A stretch of DNA of 64,000 bases, taken from the NCBI GenBank assembly GCA_963780805.1, contig CAWADP010000006.1, forward strand, positions 868,001 to 932,000. The letters run 5' to 3'. The notes beneath the pieces were generated by a model, which did no database searches, was not told the DNA's origin, and saw only the letters and a program-made list of their open reading frames with translations. Every line of letters starts with the position of its first letter. Positions within the stretch are counted from its first letter, which is position 1. A program made the translations under genes and the position numbers. The DNA is from JASHVB01 sp963780805. GTDB taxonomy: Bacteria; Pseudomonadota; Alphaproteobacteria; Acetobacterales; Acetobacteraceae. Below, in pieces: positions 1 through 9,368 of the stretch.

Positions 1-1090
1 TACGCGGATCGTCGCTCAGCTTCTGGCTCGCTCGCCACTCGGCGGCACGTTCGGGATCAGCGGCCAGGACGTGCTCCAGCACTTGCTCCGCGTTGGTCGC
101 CATCGTCCGGAACTTGAGGCAGTTGAAATGCCGACCATCCAGGCCAAGCCGACGGTGTGCAAACAAGATGGGCCCGCCATCGGAACGGACAAATAGCGCA
201 ATCACTGCCAGGACAGGAACGGCGAGCAGCAGCACGGCAGCAGCAGCGACGATGTCGAACGTTACCTTCAAAAGGCGAGCCAACGGCTGGGACAGGCCGC
301 TGGCATGCGACAACAGCATCGCATCCTGGCCGAGCAATCGCGTAACCTGGCAGCAGAATCCAGGCTGAACGATGGCTGCAAACGGTACGCGCTCCCGCAA
401 TGCCGTCTCGACGAGCGTCCGCTGATCCCGCGTGTCTTCGGCCGCGATCAGCAGACACTTTGCATGGTGTCGTATCAGCAGATGTGACAGGTTCAAAAAG
501 CCTGCCGCCGGCGTGAGCGCAGAGGGGTCGACCGTGGCGACGACTTGATAACCCAGCGACTTGTCTGCCAGCAGGGTGGACAAGACGTGCTCCCCCCGGG
601 CGGCATCGCCGATGATGACGGCAGGCAGCGGCCACGTCCCGACGGAAGAAAGCACCACCTTGGCCAGCCGGTTGAAAATTACCGCCAAGACTGTTGCCAG
701 CAAAATGGCGACGATCGTCGTCAATCGGCGCTGGAGGTCACCTGTCAATGCAGCCAGCGTGATCTCCGCTCCGGCCGCGAAGAAGGTTGCCGACGCGAGA
801 GAATGCAAATCTGTCCAGAACGGTATGCGAGAGGTATAGCGCCCACGGGTGGCCAGATATATCATGATGCAGCCGCATGATATCGCCGTCTCGGAGGGCA
901 ACACCCTGCCGCCACCCGCATCAAGGCCCGCAGCCAGCGACGGTACTTCTGCCTGTAAGCAAAGGACCAGCAGGCTGGCGGCAGCAAAGGCCAGGAGATC
1001 GGCGCACAAAAGTACCAGTGTTCGACCGACATTGCTCCAATGTGGCGATGCCAAACCAATATTGCTGGCAGGGCTGAGACGCCGGCGCAT
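1..1090 (-). CDS. WbaP-type undecaprenyl-phosphate sugar phosphotransferase (partial, runs off left edge)
   Basis: The protein would move a hexose-1-phosphate onto undecaprenyl phosphate at the inner membrane, the first step of exopolysaccharide repeat assembly. The frame is open from the window edge. It has several N-terminal membrane segments, a central soluble part, a further membrane helix near residue 290, and then the start of the bacterial sugar-transferase domain with GPILFAHRRLGLDG and KFRTM. The C-terminal catalytic end lies outside the window. I chose the ATG at 1090 because it precedes the first membrane helix. An in-frame ATG at 1183 is possible, and neither has a clear Shine-Dalgarno. 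The GumD-like protein at 19588 belongs to the same superfamily. Confidence 0.85.
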   Translation of the reverse strand, partial: MRRRLSPASNIGLASPHWSNVGRTLVLLCADLLAFAAASLLVLCLQAEVPSLAAGLDAGGGRVLPSETAISCGCIMIYLATRGRYTSRIPFWTDLHSLASATFFAAGAEITLAALTGDLQRRLTTIVAILLATVLAVIFNRLAKVVLSSVGTWPLPAVIIGDAARGEHVLSTLLADKSLGYQVVATVDPSALTPAAGFLNLSHLLIRHHAKCLLIAAEDTRDQRTLVETALRERVPFAAIVQPGFCCQVTRLLGQDAMLLSHASGLSQPLARLLKVTFDIVAAAAVLLLAVPVLAVIALFVRSDGGPILFAHRRLGLDGRHFNCLKFRTMATNAEQVLEHVLAADPERAAEWRASQKLSDDPR

Positions 1091-2150
1091 CGCGATCGGG
1101 CCAAGCGATGTTTGCAAAATACAGGCTCCCAGTTGCTCAACCTTTGCCTGATCCCGGCGTCGGCAAGGTAGCCATCGCGGCATCGCTGGGAAGCGCTCAT
1201 TTCTGGCAGGGCCGGTTGAACCTAAGAGGTAGGGGTATAACCGGGAGAGGTATCGTGAAAGTCAGGTCAATGACTTGCACTCCAGACTCTCCCGCATGCC
1301 ACTAGGTTTGAGGTCGAGTAGGACAGCCACGACGATTTAAATGACGCTCCCGCAGCCGCTGCGACTTCACCAGGACCGTATTGCCGTTTGGGTGCGACGC
1401 AGCCTGGGCGCGCGCCACGCAAGGCGGGCTTTCTTGCTGCCGCGGAGGCGATTATCGAGAACCAGGTTTGTTTGCACTGCTAAAGTAACGATCGTCGCAG
1501 CCGCCGCCTGCTCGACCCCCGAGTGTACGACGCCCACCATGGAAGACCGGCAGGCGTCGCCGGTGCCGCTCCCGCGCGCGGATGGGCGCTCAACGATGCC
1601 ATATTGAAACCAGGGAGATGCCCCACGTCATCTCCTGCCACGGATTCGTGAAGGAAACGTGGCTTCAGCCTGTGGCCGACGCCGGCATTCACCACATTGC
1701 CAGGCCGCAGATAACGCACAAAATGGCACGTTCGCCCTGAACGGCACTGTTGCTCCGAGCAAGCCTGCCTTCCGGCGTTCAGGATGTTTTGCCGGACGAC
1801 AGAGAAGCCCGGTGGAGGCAATGTCTTCGCCTCCGGCTCGCGCGTAGGATTGTCGGTGCAGCCTCCCGCGCGGCCGTGCACGGTCGCAGATTTCAGTGGC
1901 AGATTTCAGTGGCGGTACCGATGGCCCTGGATCGTTTGGCCGGAGATGACCGCGATGGCTCACCGGTGTGCACGACCGGGCGCCGGCCACGTAACGCATA
2001 CCACCCCTCACTGATGGCCAATCAACATCGACGTAATCTCTCTCCCTTTGGGCGATGGCCTCAGGCCGGTACGTTCGTTGTAACCATCATGCTCTTCGGC
2101 TACGGTAGGTTTCCGACAGAGTTCGTGTTACTTCAGGGGGACTGCAAGCG
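1091..2150. other. Gene-poor stretch upstream of the methyltransferase
   Basis: About 1 kb with overlapping open frames on both strands, none with family-like sequence or a good ribosome binding site. It holds the divergent promoters of the WbaP-like gene and the methyltransferase. I see no RNA gene or mobile element. Confidence 0.4.
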
Positions 2151-3023
2151 TTGCAGCCGATTTCCGGAGCGAGGGAATATGCTGCGCTCTACCGCGGGAT
2201 CGGCCCTGTCGCGGACTTTTTCCATGAGCGACTGAGCTGCGTTTATGAGGCGCTGAAGCTTCTGCCGCCTGGCCGATTGCTCGACATCGGCTGCGGTCCC
2301 GGAATTCTGCTCAAGCACCTCGCCGGCAGCGGGTTTGACCTGTTTGGTGTCGATCTTAACCCTGCAATGGTCGCGGAGGCAGCCACGGTGACCGCGGGCG
2401 CGCAGGTGAGCCTCGCTGTCGGTGGGATCGGGAGGCTACCTTATGCGAGTAGCACATTTGACGTCGTCCTTGCTCTGGGCGTTCTTGAATACGTACAGGA
2501 TGTCGAAGCCGCCCTGAACGAAATAGCGCGGATTGCCCGTCCGAACGCAACGATCATCGTGAGTATGCTAAATGGACACAGCGCCTACTGGCTGTGGCGA
2601 CGTTACATCCATTCAAGGTTCGTCCGGCCGCTGTCGCGATTGGCCGGTCGCTCAGGCCGTTGCGGTGACGACCTCCACCTTTATGATCGCAAGCTTCTTT
2701 CAGCGGTCATGGCACGCCAATCTCTGAGGCCGCGCTCCGTCATTTATTACAGCCTGAACGTTGGATTGGAGCCTTTGTCAATACGAAATCCACTCTTTGT
2801 ATCAAAGCTCAACACCCTCTGCCACCGTGTTGTCGGAGAACGGCTGTCTCCCCTGCTTCGCACGGCCTTCCTCCTGCTGGCAATGTACGTGCCGGACGGG
2901 CTGGATGGGTGCCAGCCTAACCGGACACCGCACGAAACAGCGAGTTGTCACTGCAGCGGACAAGCAGGCGAGATGCAGGATTCCGTTGCATCTCCAGTGC
3001 CGTCCGTGCTGAGCGGTGTGTAG
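2151..3023 (+). CDS. Class I SAM-dependent methyltransferase
   Basis: Predicted cytoplasmic methyltransferase of 290 residues, Rossmann-fold Methyltransf_11 type. The SAM-binding motif I is LDIGCGPG at residues 44-51, followed by an acidic end of strand 2 (FGVDLNP) and motif IV FDVVLALGVLEYV. The start is TTG at 2151, chosen because AGGGGG lies ten bases upstream. It sits between the WbaP-like gene and other polysaccharide genes, so a sugar or glycolipid intermediate is a reasonable substrate, but nothing in the sequence names it. The last 40 residues are low complexity and rich in Cys/Ser, unlike the family. Confidence 0.8.
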   Translation: MQPISGAREYAALYRGIGPVADFFHERLSCVYEALKLLPPGRLLDIGCGPGILLKHLAGSGFDLFGVDLNPAMVAEAATVTAGAQVSLAVGGIGRLPYASSTFDVVLALGVLEYVQDVEAALNEIARIARPNATIIVSMLNGHSAYWLWRRYIHSRFVRPLSRLAGRSGRCGDDLHLYDRKLLSAVMARQSLRPRSVIYYSLNVGLEPLSIRNPLFVSKLNTLCHRVVGERLSPLLRTAFLLLAMYVPDGLDGCQPNRTPHETASCHCSGQAGEMQDSVASPVPSVLSGV

Positions 3024-3877
3024 CTACGACTGGTTCTCGGGGTTATTCGAGCGTATTCTGTTCTTGCACCTTTCGTACATCAGTCACCCGTTTTGGTCAT
3101 GGACACGTTGAGCAGTGGTTGCAGACTGCGCGCGTTGCCTTCAGCGGGCCACTCTTCACGTTGCTGCGTCTGAATGGCACCAGTCCGTTTCAAGGGACAT
3201 CCGACCCCAGATTGCAACTCGGCGATCAGCTCCCGGATCTGATGATGTGCATCATAGGCGTGGATGAAGCTGCCGAGCGCATCGGCCTCCTTCCGGCGTC
3301 CTTCGGTACGCTCCTTGTGCGGTTGGCTGCTTGCACCGGCTCTGACGGTGCTTCGTGAGCTGCTGGGCCGAGACATCTAACTGACCGTCTGCTCTGGCCG
3401 GTAGTCCGCCTCGCGAAACTGGATACGTCGGGCGCAACTGGCTGCCTGACGCAGGGCCCTCAGGTTCTGCCGAGAAGTAACTGCTTCAGGGCGGCTGCTG
3501 GTTTGGTTCAATAGCATTGCGATTGACGGGTTGCCGTGCTAGTGCGCTGCTTGGTAGCCTGTCCGGGTTCCGCCAACCGGCCCTAATTCCCAAACTCGAC
3601 CATTAGCCTGGCTGGAGCAGAAAAGTCGCGCCGATGGTCCCCCAGCATGGGTCTTCGCCACCGGCGCCCTTCTGGGCTGAATTGTCCGCCGTTCGGTGCG
3701 GACGGCGGTGTGGCGCGCGGTGCCATCCTCCCCAAAGGATTGCGCCTGGTCACCCCTTAAAGGCTACATGCTATTGTGCTACGTCTTTGTGCAGTGTAAG
3801 CTTCGATTGTTGAGGCTTGAACGGTTGTCTACCGCTCGGGGCGAAAAACGTGCGTATTAAAGGAGAGAAGGGTCGGA
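3024..3877. other. Intergenic stretch without an assignable gene
   Basis: Roughly 850 bp. Minus-strand frames around 3080-3440 have some charged, helical-looking sequence but no recognisable family, and a stop divides them. It contains the promoter region of the receiver-like gene at 3878. Confidence 0.4.
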
Positions 3878-4363
3878 ATGACCATCACTTCAACAAAAGC
3901 CGCAAGGAGGCGTCCGAACCGACTGCCCACCCGGGTCACGCCGGGCCAAGCAGAAGCGTCTGACGGCGAGAGCGCTACTGATTTACGGCCGCGGTTTCTG
4001 ATTATCGGCGATCGTGATCAGGTTGATCCGGCGCTGCGGTCGGTTTTTCGCGAATCTTACGACGTAGTCCGAATCGAGAGCCCGGCGGAAGCACTGCGTG
4101 CCCTTGGCACGCATGGCGCCGACGTCGTCCTGCTGGATCAACGCTTGATCACCCATCAAGGACAATCGGCGGAACATGTCACTGTGGACGACACCGGCAC
4201 GGTCGTCTGGATGTCAATCGACACGAAAGCGGTCAAACTACTCGGGGACTTTTTGAAGGCGCTGGCCAGCGATTCCGCATCCGGCGGCCAGCGGGCAACG
4301 AAAACGTCGCGGCCCGCGGTGATCCGGAAACGGCGCCGCGGCGGCGATGAGCCGTCACGTTGA
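3878..4363 (+). CDS. Short receiver-like (CheY-fold) protein, paralogue of 8290-8727
   Basis: 161 residues. After a basic 37-residue leader comes a receiver-like segment: RFLIIGDRDQ (acid pocket, residues 39-48), then ADVVLLDQ with a candidate phospho-acceptor Asp at residue 87. The usual later Thr/Lys receiver strands are replaced by a short segment ending KAVKLLGDFLKALA (residues 117-130) and a basic tail. AGGAGAGAAGG precedes the ATG. The same architecture and C-terminal helix recur in the broken gene at 8290-8727, so the two form a small family inside this locus. No output domain is present. A regulatory or scaffold role in polysaccharide expression is inferred from position only. Confidence 0.65.
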   Translation: MTITSTKAARRRPNRLPTRVTPGQAEASDGESATDLRPRFLIIGDRDQVDPALRSVFRESYDVVRIESPAEALRALGTHGADVVLLDQRLITHQGQSAEHVTVDDTGTVVWMSIDTKAVKLLGDFLKALASDSASGGQRATKTSRPAVIRKRRRGGDEPSR

Positions 4364-4781
4364 GCAGTCCGGGCCAAGGTGGCTGACGCGGCGCTATCGG
4401 CGGTGCGGCCCGTGGCATCGTTATTACCTTAGCGCTAATCGAAACGTATTGCTGTGGTATCGAACTGCGCCATGCCGGACTTTTCCACAAAATCCAGCGT
4501 TCAATATCGAGTTTGATTCGGTTGGGTAGCGCATTCTCTGAACCGTCCAGAAGCGCAATCGGCCAAACGCGACGATAGCACCGTCAACAGACGCGCGCAC
4601 CGGAAAACCGGGGGTTCGCCAAGGTCACCGTCCGAACTGCCGCAAGAGCCGCAGCAAAGCTGTCCGCGGTCAAGCAATCCCGCCAGTCGACTACCAACGC
4701 CGGCCCGTCGCTCGAGGGTGAGTGTGTGGGTCGTTACACCCCTATTCGTACGGCTAGGCGGGGAGCCGCGTAAGTCTAAAG
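4364..4781. other. Intergenic stretch, no gene seen
   Basis: About 420 bp with only short shadow frames. No hairpin, repeat or RNA gene was recognised. Confidence 0.4.
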
Positions 4782-5405
4782 ATGTGCTTGATGCATTCGG
4801 CCGTCGCATCACTAACTTGGCTCGTGGTGCGAATCGAATCCCAACCAGAACCTGCTGTACCGGTTACGGAACTCAAAAGCATATTTCAGGAGTTCGGTGG
4901 ACCGTATCGCCTGCGCGCATTGGCCGATCTCGTGCGGAATCAGCCGGCTGGTGCCGCTTTGGACGCGCGAATCGCCCTGGAAACAGGTTGGCTGCGGCCG
5001 TATTCGGAGTGGCGAGGAACCAGAGGAATGGTGACCGGAGTAATCTCCGGCGATCATTTTGAGCGATACCCTCTTTATGCACCCTGGTTTGTGCATTCAC
5101 CGCGGGAATGGTGGAATGATGGCGCTGCCATCAGCAATCGTGTGCCCAATCTGCCACGGTACTCATCTGATATCGGCCACGCCATGATGGTTATCCCATT
5201 CATCGAGGCGTCGCAGCCATGCAGCATTGTGATACGGCGAGATGATCTGTGGACCGTCGAGGCGTATGGCGAGGGCCGCAAGGAACTCGCCGGCATCTCC
5301 TCTCCAGGTCTGGAGTCGTTGCCCAAGGCATTGGTCTTGGCCGCGATCGACTTCCGCATCCGGCAAGCCGAGCCGGCGAATCGCAGGGAGGCGGCAAGTT
5401 CCTGA
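4782..5405 (+). CDS. Phage ABA sandwich domain-like protein
   Basis: 207 residues. Two blocks match what I remember of the phage ABA sandwich family: ALDARIALETGW near residue 60, and a C-terminal half with RYSSDIGHAMMVIP, a DDLWTVEAYG strand and PKALVLAAIDFRIR. These proteins are small, often phage-encoded, and of unknown function. The first 25 residues before LKSIFQEF look weak, so the true start could be a GTG near 4824. It is a lone phage-type gene next to polysaccharide genes with no other phage gene around it, which suggests a transferred or leftover gene. Confidence 0.55.
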   Translation: MCLMHSAVASLTWLVVRIESQPEPAVPVTELKSIFQEFGGPYRLRALADLVRNQPAGAALDARIALETGWLRPYSEWRGTRGMVTGVISGDHFERYPLYAPWFVHSPREWWNDGAAISNRVPNLPRYSSDIGHAMMVIPFIEASQPCSIVIRRDDLWTVEAYGEGRKELAGISSPGLESLPKALVLAAIDFRIRQAEPANRREAASS

Positions 5406-5425
5406 AGTGGGGTGGCGGGCTTTCT

Positions 5426-5959
5426 CTAAAGGTGACGTTCAAAGATGTTTATGACGTCGCCCGGCCGCACCTCCCGGTTGCGCGAGACGCGCCCCTCGGT
5501 CAGTTTTCCATCGATATCGCGCTGTATCGACGCATATCCCGTCACCGCGCGGTAGGTAAACCCGCCGGCGACGGCAACGGCCGTCAGAATCGTCATACCG
5601 GGCTGATAAGGGTACTCCCCCGGGGTCTTGACCTCGCCCAGAATGAAGATCGGCCGATACTTGGAAATGGCCACAGTCACGTCGGGATCGGTCAGTACCG
5701 CCTTCTGCTTTAGCCGTGCCTCGATGCTATGCTCCAGATCGGAGGTGGTCTGGCCCTCGGCGGGGATCTCCCCCAACAGGGGTACAGCTATGTCACCCCG
5801 GCTGTTGATGCGGAACTGACCCGAGAGCTGCCCCTGGCCATAGGTGACAACGGCCACCTCCTCATTCACGCCCAGCCGATAGGACCCCGACTGTGCCACG
5901 GGCAAGGGCGGTAGATTGGAGCCGGGCGCGCAGGCGGACAGGCCAAAGACGGCAAGCAT
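5426..5959 (-). CDS. Wza/GumB-type polysaccharide export lipoprotein
   Basis: Outer-membrane auxiliary protein of the Wzy-dependent export pathway, expected to form the exit channel with the Wzz-type protein encoded at 21234. The sequence gives a short hydrophobic leader ending in the lipobox LSAC, a poly_export strand set (GSYRLGVNEE, GDIAVPLLGEI), then one SLBB-like region (VTVAISKYRPIFILGEVKTPG) and GDVINIFERHL at the C-terminus. At 177 residues it is a minimal version. The start is unclear: the ATG at 5959 leaves almost no positively charged n-region, whereas the open frame continues upstream through an Arg-rich stretch without an ATG. Confidence 0.85.
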   Translation of the reverse strand: MLAVFGLSACAPGSNLPPLPVAQSGSYRLGVNEEVAVVTYGQGQLSGQFRINSRGDIAVPLLGEIPAEGQTTSDLEHSIEARLKQKAVLTDPDVTVAISKYRPIFILGEVKTPGEYPYQPGMTILTAVAVAGGFTYRAVTGYASIQRDIDGKLTEGRVSRNREVRPGDVINIFERHL

Positions 5960-6257
5960 CGCAGCGGCGGCAATCCGGCGACGCCGCGCTGTCAGTCGGG
6001 ATCGCCGGCAAAGGCGAGAACTCTAATTGCATGTTCATAGCGGGGGCCGGAGTGTGCATTTGATTGGTATCCATTTGCACCTGTTGACTATCCCATTCCG
6101 CAGGAGCACACGATATGGCATTCCGGAGAATTGACGGGTCCTGCATAGTGCCATTCCCGCAATGCAATCCTCCGAATGGTCAATTGCAGTGCCCGGCATC
6201 AATTTTCTAACCGTAACCGAGCGGTGCATTGCGACGTGAAATCGAAAGGGTGCGGGA

Positions 6258-7136
6258 GTGGGAAAGTTGAGCATTTATGTTGGGGTCCCCACAATCGGTC
6301 GTGCCGGGGTGCTGTGTTGTACACTGGCGTCGCTCGATCGTCAGACGCGCACACCGGATGGGGTCATCGTTTGTGGCACGACAGCCGCGGACGTCGCGGG
6401 GGCGATCGGCGTGCGCCACGGCAGCCGCGTGCTGTTGGCGTCCGCCGGCCTGCCACGCCAGCGCAACGCCATCATCGCCGCGGCCGACGATGCCGATATA
6501 CTGGTATTCTTCGACGACGATTTTCTGCCAGACGCCGGTTATCTCGCCGCGGTCGAAGATCACATGGCGAGACATCCCCGCACCGTTGCGGCCACTGGCG
6601 TTGTTGTGGCGGATGGCATCAACGGACCTGGCATGTCGGTGACAGAGGCGCAGCTCATCCTGGCCCAGCCGTTCGCCCCCGCATCCGATGCCCGCTCAAT
6701 ATTTTCGGCTTACGGGTGCAATATGGCGATACGGCTCGGGCCCATGCGACAGTTTGGCCTGCAATTCGACGAACGTCTGCCGATGTACGGTTGGCAGGAA
6801 GATGTCGATCTCTCTCGTCAACTGGCCAGCCACGGGGACGTCATGCAGCTTGAGGCTGCACGCGGGGTGCATCTTGGCACCAAGGTCGGTCGCGGTTCCG
6901 GCGTCCGGCTGGGCTATTCGCAGGTTGCCAATCCGCTCTACCTGGTTGGCAAGCGGCGCGGCTATCCGCTCAAGCGCGCACTGGGCCACATCGCTGGCAA
7001 TGTGGCGATGAACATCGCCCGCTCGGCCTGGCCGGAGCCTTATGTGGACCGGCGCGGGCGCCTGCGCGGTAACGTGCTCGCGGCGCGCGATATGCTTGTC
7101 GGTCGAATGTTGCCGGAGCGGATCCTCGACTTGTAG
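6258..7136 (+). CDS. Glycosyltransferase family 2
   Basis: 292-residue cytoplasmic GT-A transferase. The N-terminal YVGVPTIGRAGVL strand and the acidic metal-binding motif FFDDDF (residues 84-89) fit GT2. A C-terminal GWQEDVDLSRQL provides the ED motif expected for the catalytic base. It starts with GTG at 6258 behind a purine-rich stretch. It is divergent from the Wza-type gene at 5426 and probably adds one sugar of the repeat unit; donor and acceptor cannot be read from the sequence. Confidence 0.85.
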   Translation: MGKLSIYVGVPTIGRAGVLCCTLASLDRQTRTPDGVIVCGTTAADVAGAIGVRHGSRVLLASAGLPRQRNAIIAAADDADILVFFDDDFLPDAGYLAAVEDHMARHPRTVAATGVVVADGINGPGMSVTEAQLILAQPFAPASDARSIFSAYGCNMAIRLGPMRQFGLQFDERLPMYGWQEDVDLSRQLASHGDVMQLEAARGVHLGTKVGRGSGVRLGYSQVANPLYLVGKRRGYPLKRALGHIAGNVAMNIARSAWPEPYVDRRGRLRGNVLAARDMLVGRMLPERILDL

Positions 7137-7157
7137 GCTCCCACCATCACCGGCCCG

Positions 7158-8000
7158 TCATTCATTGAGAGAGCCGAGGTAAGGCAGGTTGCCGAGCTGC
7201 TGGGAGTTGTAGACGGCCTGGGTACGGTTGGTCGCCCCCATCTTGCGCATGATGTTCCGGATGTGGACTTTCACCGTACTCTCCGTCATGCCAAGTTCGA
7301 AGGCGATGATCTTGTTGGCTTTGCCTTGTCGAAGGTGAGACAACACCACCATCTGACGTGGCGTCAAACGGGTGGCCGGCGAGTTGTCCGGCCTCGCCGT
7401 GCCTTGCTCCCGCCGGCCGGTCAAGAGCAGGTTGAGCGGCGCGAATGTCCCGCCGTCCTTGACGAAACGGATCGCGGCAAGCGCGGCCGGCACTTCCGTT
7501 ACCAAGGTAGGGATGAACCCCTGCGCGCCACTGTTCAGGGCGTTGCGGATGTTCCTGGCCTGCAGCGAGCTCCGCGCGTCTGACAGCACGACAACCGGTA
7601 CGCTGGGAAAAGCTTCGCGCAACATCTTGATCTGCTGCAGCGTCACCGGTTCGGAGGAAAGGTCGTCATGGCTGTAGTACAGGACGATATCAAGATTACC
7701 CGGATTGGCGTGCACGCACTCATTAACGGTTGAGAACGGCACCATGACCAGGTCGGGATGAAACGTAGCGAAGGTTCGGATCAAACAGTCCCGGCTAAAA
7801 CGCAGACAGTCGACCAGGCCGACAACAATGAGATCCCCGGTCGCCAAAGCTTTTCCTGTTGTTGCAGGCGCGGTCAGCTCCGCAACGACTTCGCGCACCG
7901 GTGGCCCCATGTCGAAGGGGCCGTCATCCGTCGCGTCGTCTATTTCTCCTTCGTCAGCGGCAGTACGGGATGCGGGGGTCTGCAGGTCGCATCTGGTCAC
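7158..8000 (-). CDS. LuxR-type regulator with degenerate receiver domain
   Basis: 280 residues: a 50-residue acidic leader, a NarL/FixJ-like receiver (about 55-185), and a LuxR helix-turn-helix (LTPRQMVVL at 212-220 to KVHIRNIMRKM near 254). The receiver lacks the phospho-acceptor: the expected Asp after strand 3 is replaced in IVLYYSHDD (residues 105-113). Regulation by phosphorylation is therefore unlikely, and it may act constitutively or bind a ligand or partner. It lies convergent to the GT2 gene at 6258, with 21 bp between stops. The regulator at 33001 has the same architecture and the same kind of defect. Confidence 0.85.
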   Translation of the reverse strand: MTRCDLQTPASRTAADEGEIDDATDDGPFDMGPPVREVVAELTAPATTGKALATGDLIVVGLVDCLRFSRDCLIRTFATFHPDLVMVPFSTVNECVHANPGNLDIVLYYSHDDLSSEPVTLQQIKMLREAFPSVPVVVLSDARSSLQARNIRNALNSGAQGFIPTLVTEVPAALAAIRFVKDGGTFAPLNLLLTGRREQGTARPDNSPATRLTPRQMVVLSHLRQGKANKIIAFELGMTESTVKVHIRNIMRKMGATNRTQAVYNSQQLGNLPYLGSLNE

Positions 8001-8289
8001 GGTTTTACTCCCTTCCGGGGTGGACTACTACCTATCTCGGAATTTTCTTATGCCGATGGCGTTGGTTGATGTATCGAATGATGGTTTCGTTCACATTTCC
8101 GGTCAATCAGAAAGAATGGTGTAAGGACTACTACTCGAACGGCTTAGTCTACTTATGGTTGAGCTGTTGTTTAAGCGCGCAACCTTGCGGGCAAGAGGTC
8201 GACTTAATTATTTAGTCTAGGTCCTACTTATCCATTTGCCAACCAAAATCACCAGCCGGACTGCTGTTCGTGCAATTTTACCCTTCGGC

Positions 8290-8727
8290 TCAGTCCGCCC
8301 TTGGCCAAAACGGCCCTGGCGCTCCCAGGCATTTCCGGAGATCAGTTGACGGCGAGAAATGCCGCGAAACCGGCGCGTAAGCATTCCCGACGCAACCTGC
8401 TGCATTGCTGGCAGGCTTAGTCAGAGCCTTCAGCAGTCCGCCCAACGCCTTGACTGTGCTTTGATTGATCGGCGACCAACCGGTTGCCTGTGGGGAGCCA
8501 AGGTCGCCGTCTGTCTTTTCCAGCGGCGAATGACCAACCAGGACCGCATCGGTGCGGCGCTCCTCGAGGGAACGCAAAGCCGCCTCCGAATTCGGAGCGC
8601 AGAGCAGGCTATAGCGGTCACCGAAAACAGCACTCAGGTTGCTGGCCACCAGTTGGTCGTCGCCAATCGGCACGAGTGCTCAGGGGAGCATTGCCCGCGA
8701 CGCCGAAAGCGATGTGTAACCTGGCAT
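8290..8727 (-). pseudogene. Receiver-like paralogue of 3878-4363, interrupted by an in-frame TGA
   Basis: The ATG at 8727 has a perfect Shine-Dalgarno (AAGGAGGA, 3 bases away), but after 15 codons the frame meets TGA at 8680-8682. Beyond it the homology resumes without a frame change: IGDDQLV, then TDAVLVGHSP where the paralogue has ADVVLLDQRL, then STVKALGGLLKALTKPAS matching TKAVKLLGDFLKALASDS. The phospho-acceptor position is Gly. Translation could restart at GTG 8673 to give 127 residues, but that start has no good ribosome binding site. Either a nonsense pseudogene or a shortened protein. Confidence 0.65.
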
Positions 8728-8730
8728 TCG

Positions 8731-8738
8731 TCCTCCTT
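8731..8738 (-). promoter_or_regulatory. Perfect Shine-Dalgarno of the interrupted receiver gene
   Basis: AAGGAGGA on the minus strand, three bases before the ATG at 8727. It supports 8727 as the ancestral start and therefore supports reading the TGA at 8680-8682 as an interruption. Confidence 0.7.
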
Positions 8739-8762
8739 CCCATGGCCCAAGGCGCCCAAGAC

Positions 8763-8810
8763 CCATGGCGCCCAAGACCCATGGCGCTCAAGACCCATGG
8801 CGCTCAAGAA
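8763..8810. repeat. 16-bp tandem repeat, three copies
   Basis: Three consecutive copies of CCATGGCGCYCAAGAC (8763-8778, 8779-8794, 8795-8810), with a degenerate copy before them near 8741. They lie just upstream of the interrupted receiver gene, in its promoter region. Confidence 0.75.
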
Positions 8811-9368
8811 TCGTCTGATTTTCCGATTGGGCACTCTCCGCGCCACCCGCCAGGCCACGCCGTGCATTCCTGCCGTCGGCTCGCCCAGCGGATATCGATC
8901 CGCGTCGGCCTGCACATGTACTGAATGGGTCAATCCCGACTATAAATCGCGCTGAGAGGGCCGAAGTTCCCCGAACCTGCACGGCGAGAAACTGGAAGCC
9001 ACGACCCCAATTCGAAATGGGTAGTGCCGGCTGACAGCACATTTCAAGCGAGTTGCAGATGACACCTCGCTCGCAGCGCAGCAAGCCGTGGGTAATTTCC
9101 CTGAAATACTGCTGCGGTGGGTCCGACATACCGGACTGGTAGTACGCCTAGCTATTACACCCCCTCACGGTTGCAAAATCATCCACATATAGCCGAAGGA
9201 TGACTACGACCGCACTCTTACCGCGATTCCCAGGCCACTTTCCCATACCGAAGGGCGGCGCCCGGGGCGTTCGACAGCTATTTGGTGCCACGCCTTCCAC
9301 TTATGTATCACGCCTTCCACAATTCTCATAGCTAGCCAGCGGCGTGGCCGCGGACGGAGGCTCGGCGA
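8811..9368. other. Intergenic stretch, no gene seen
   Basis: About 560 bp, locally AT-richer than the surroundings, without a supported frame. The short phrase ACGCCTTCCAC occurs twice near 9289-9320. Confidence 0.35.

Noticed and set aside
1480..2011. Minus-strand gene between the WbaP-like gene and the methyltransferase
   Set aside because: Two overlapping frames of 127-133 codons with no ribosome binding site, no motif and Arg/Pro/Gly-rich shadow composition.
3080..3437. Possible transposase remnant on the minus strand
   Set aside because: The frames contain charged helical stretches but no DDE or HTH motif, no inverted ends and no target duplication.
8680..8682. TGA read as selenocysteine
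   Set aside because: No SECIS-like hairpin is evident downstream, the position is not Cys in the paralogue, and the family has no redox role.
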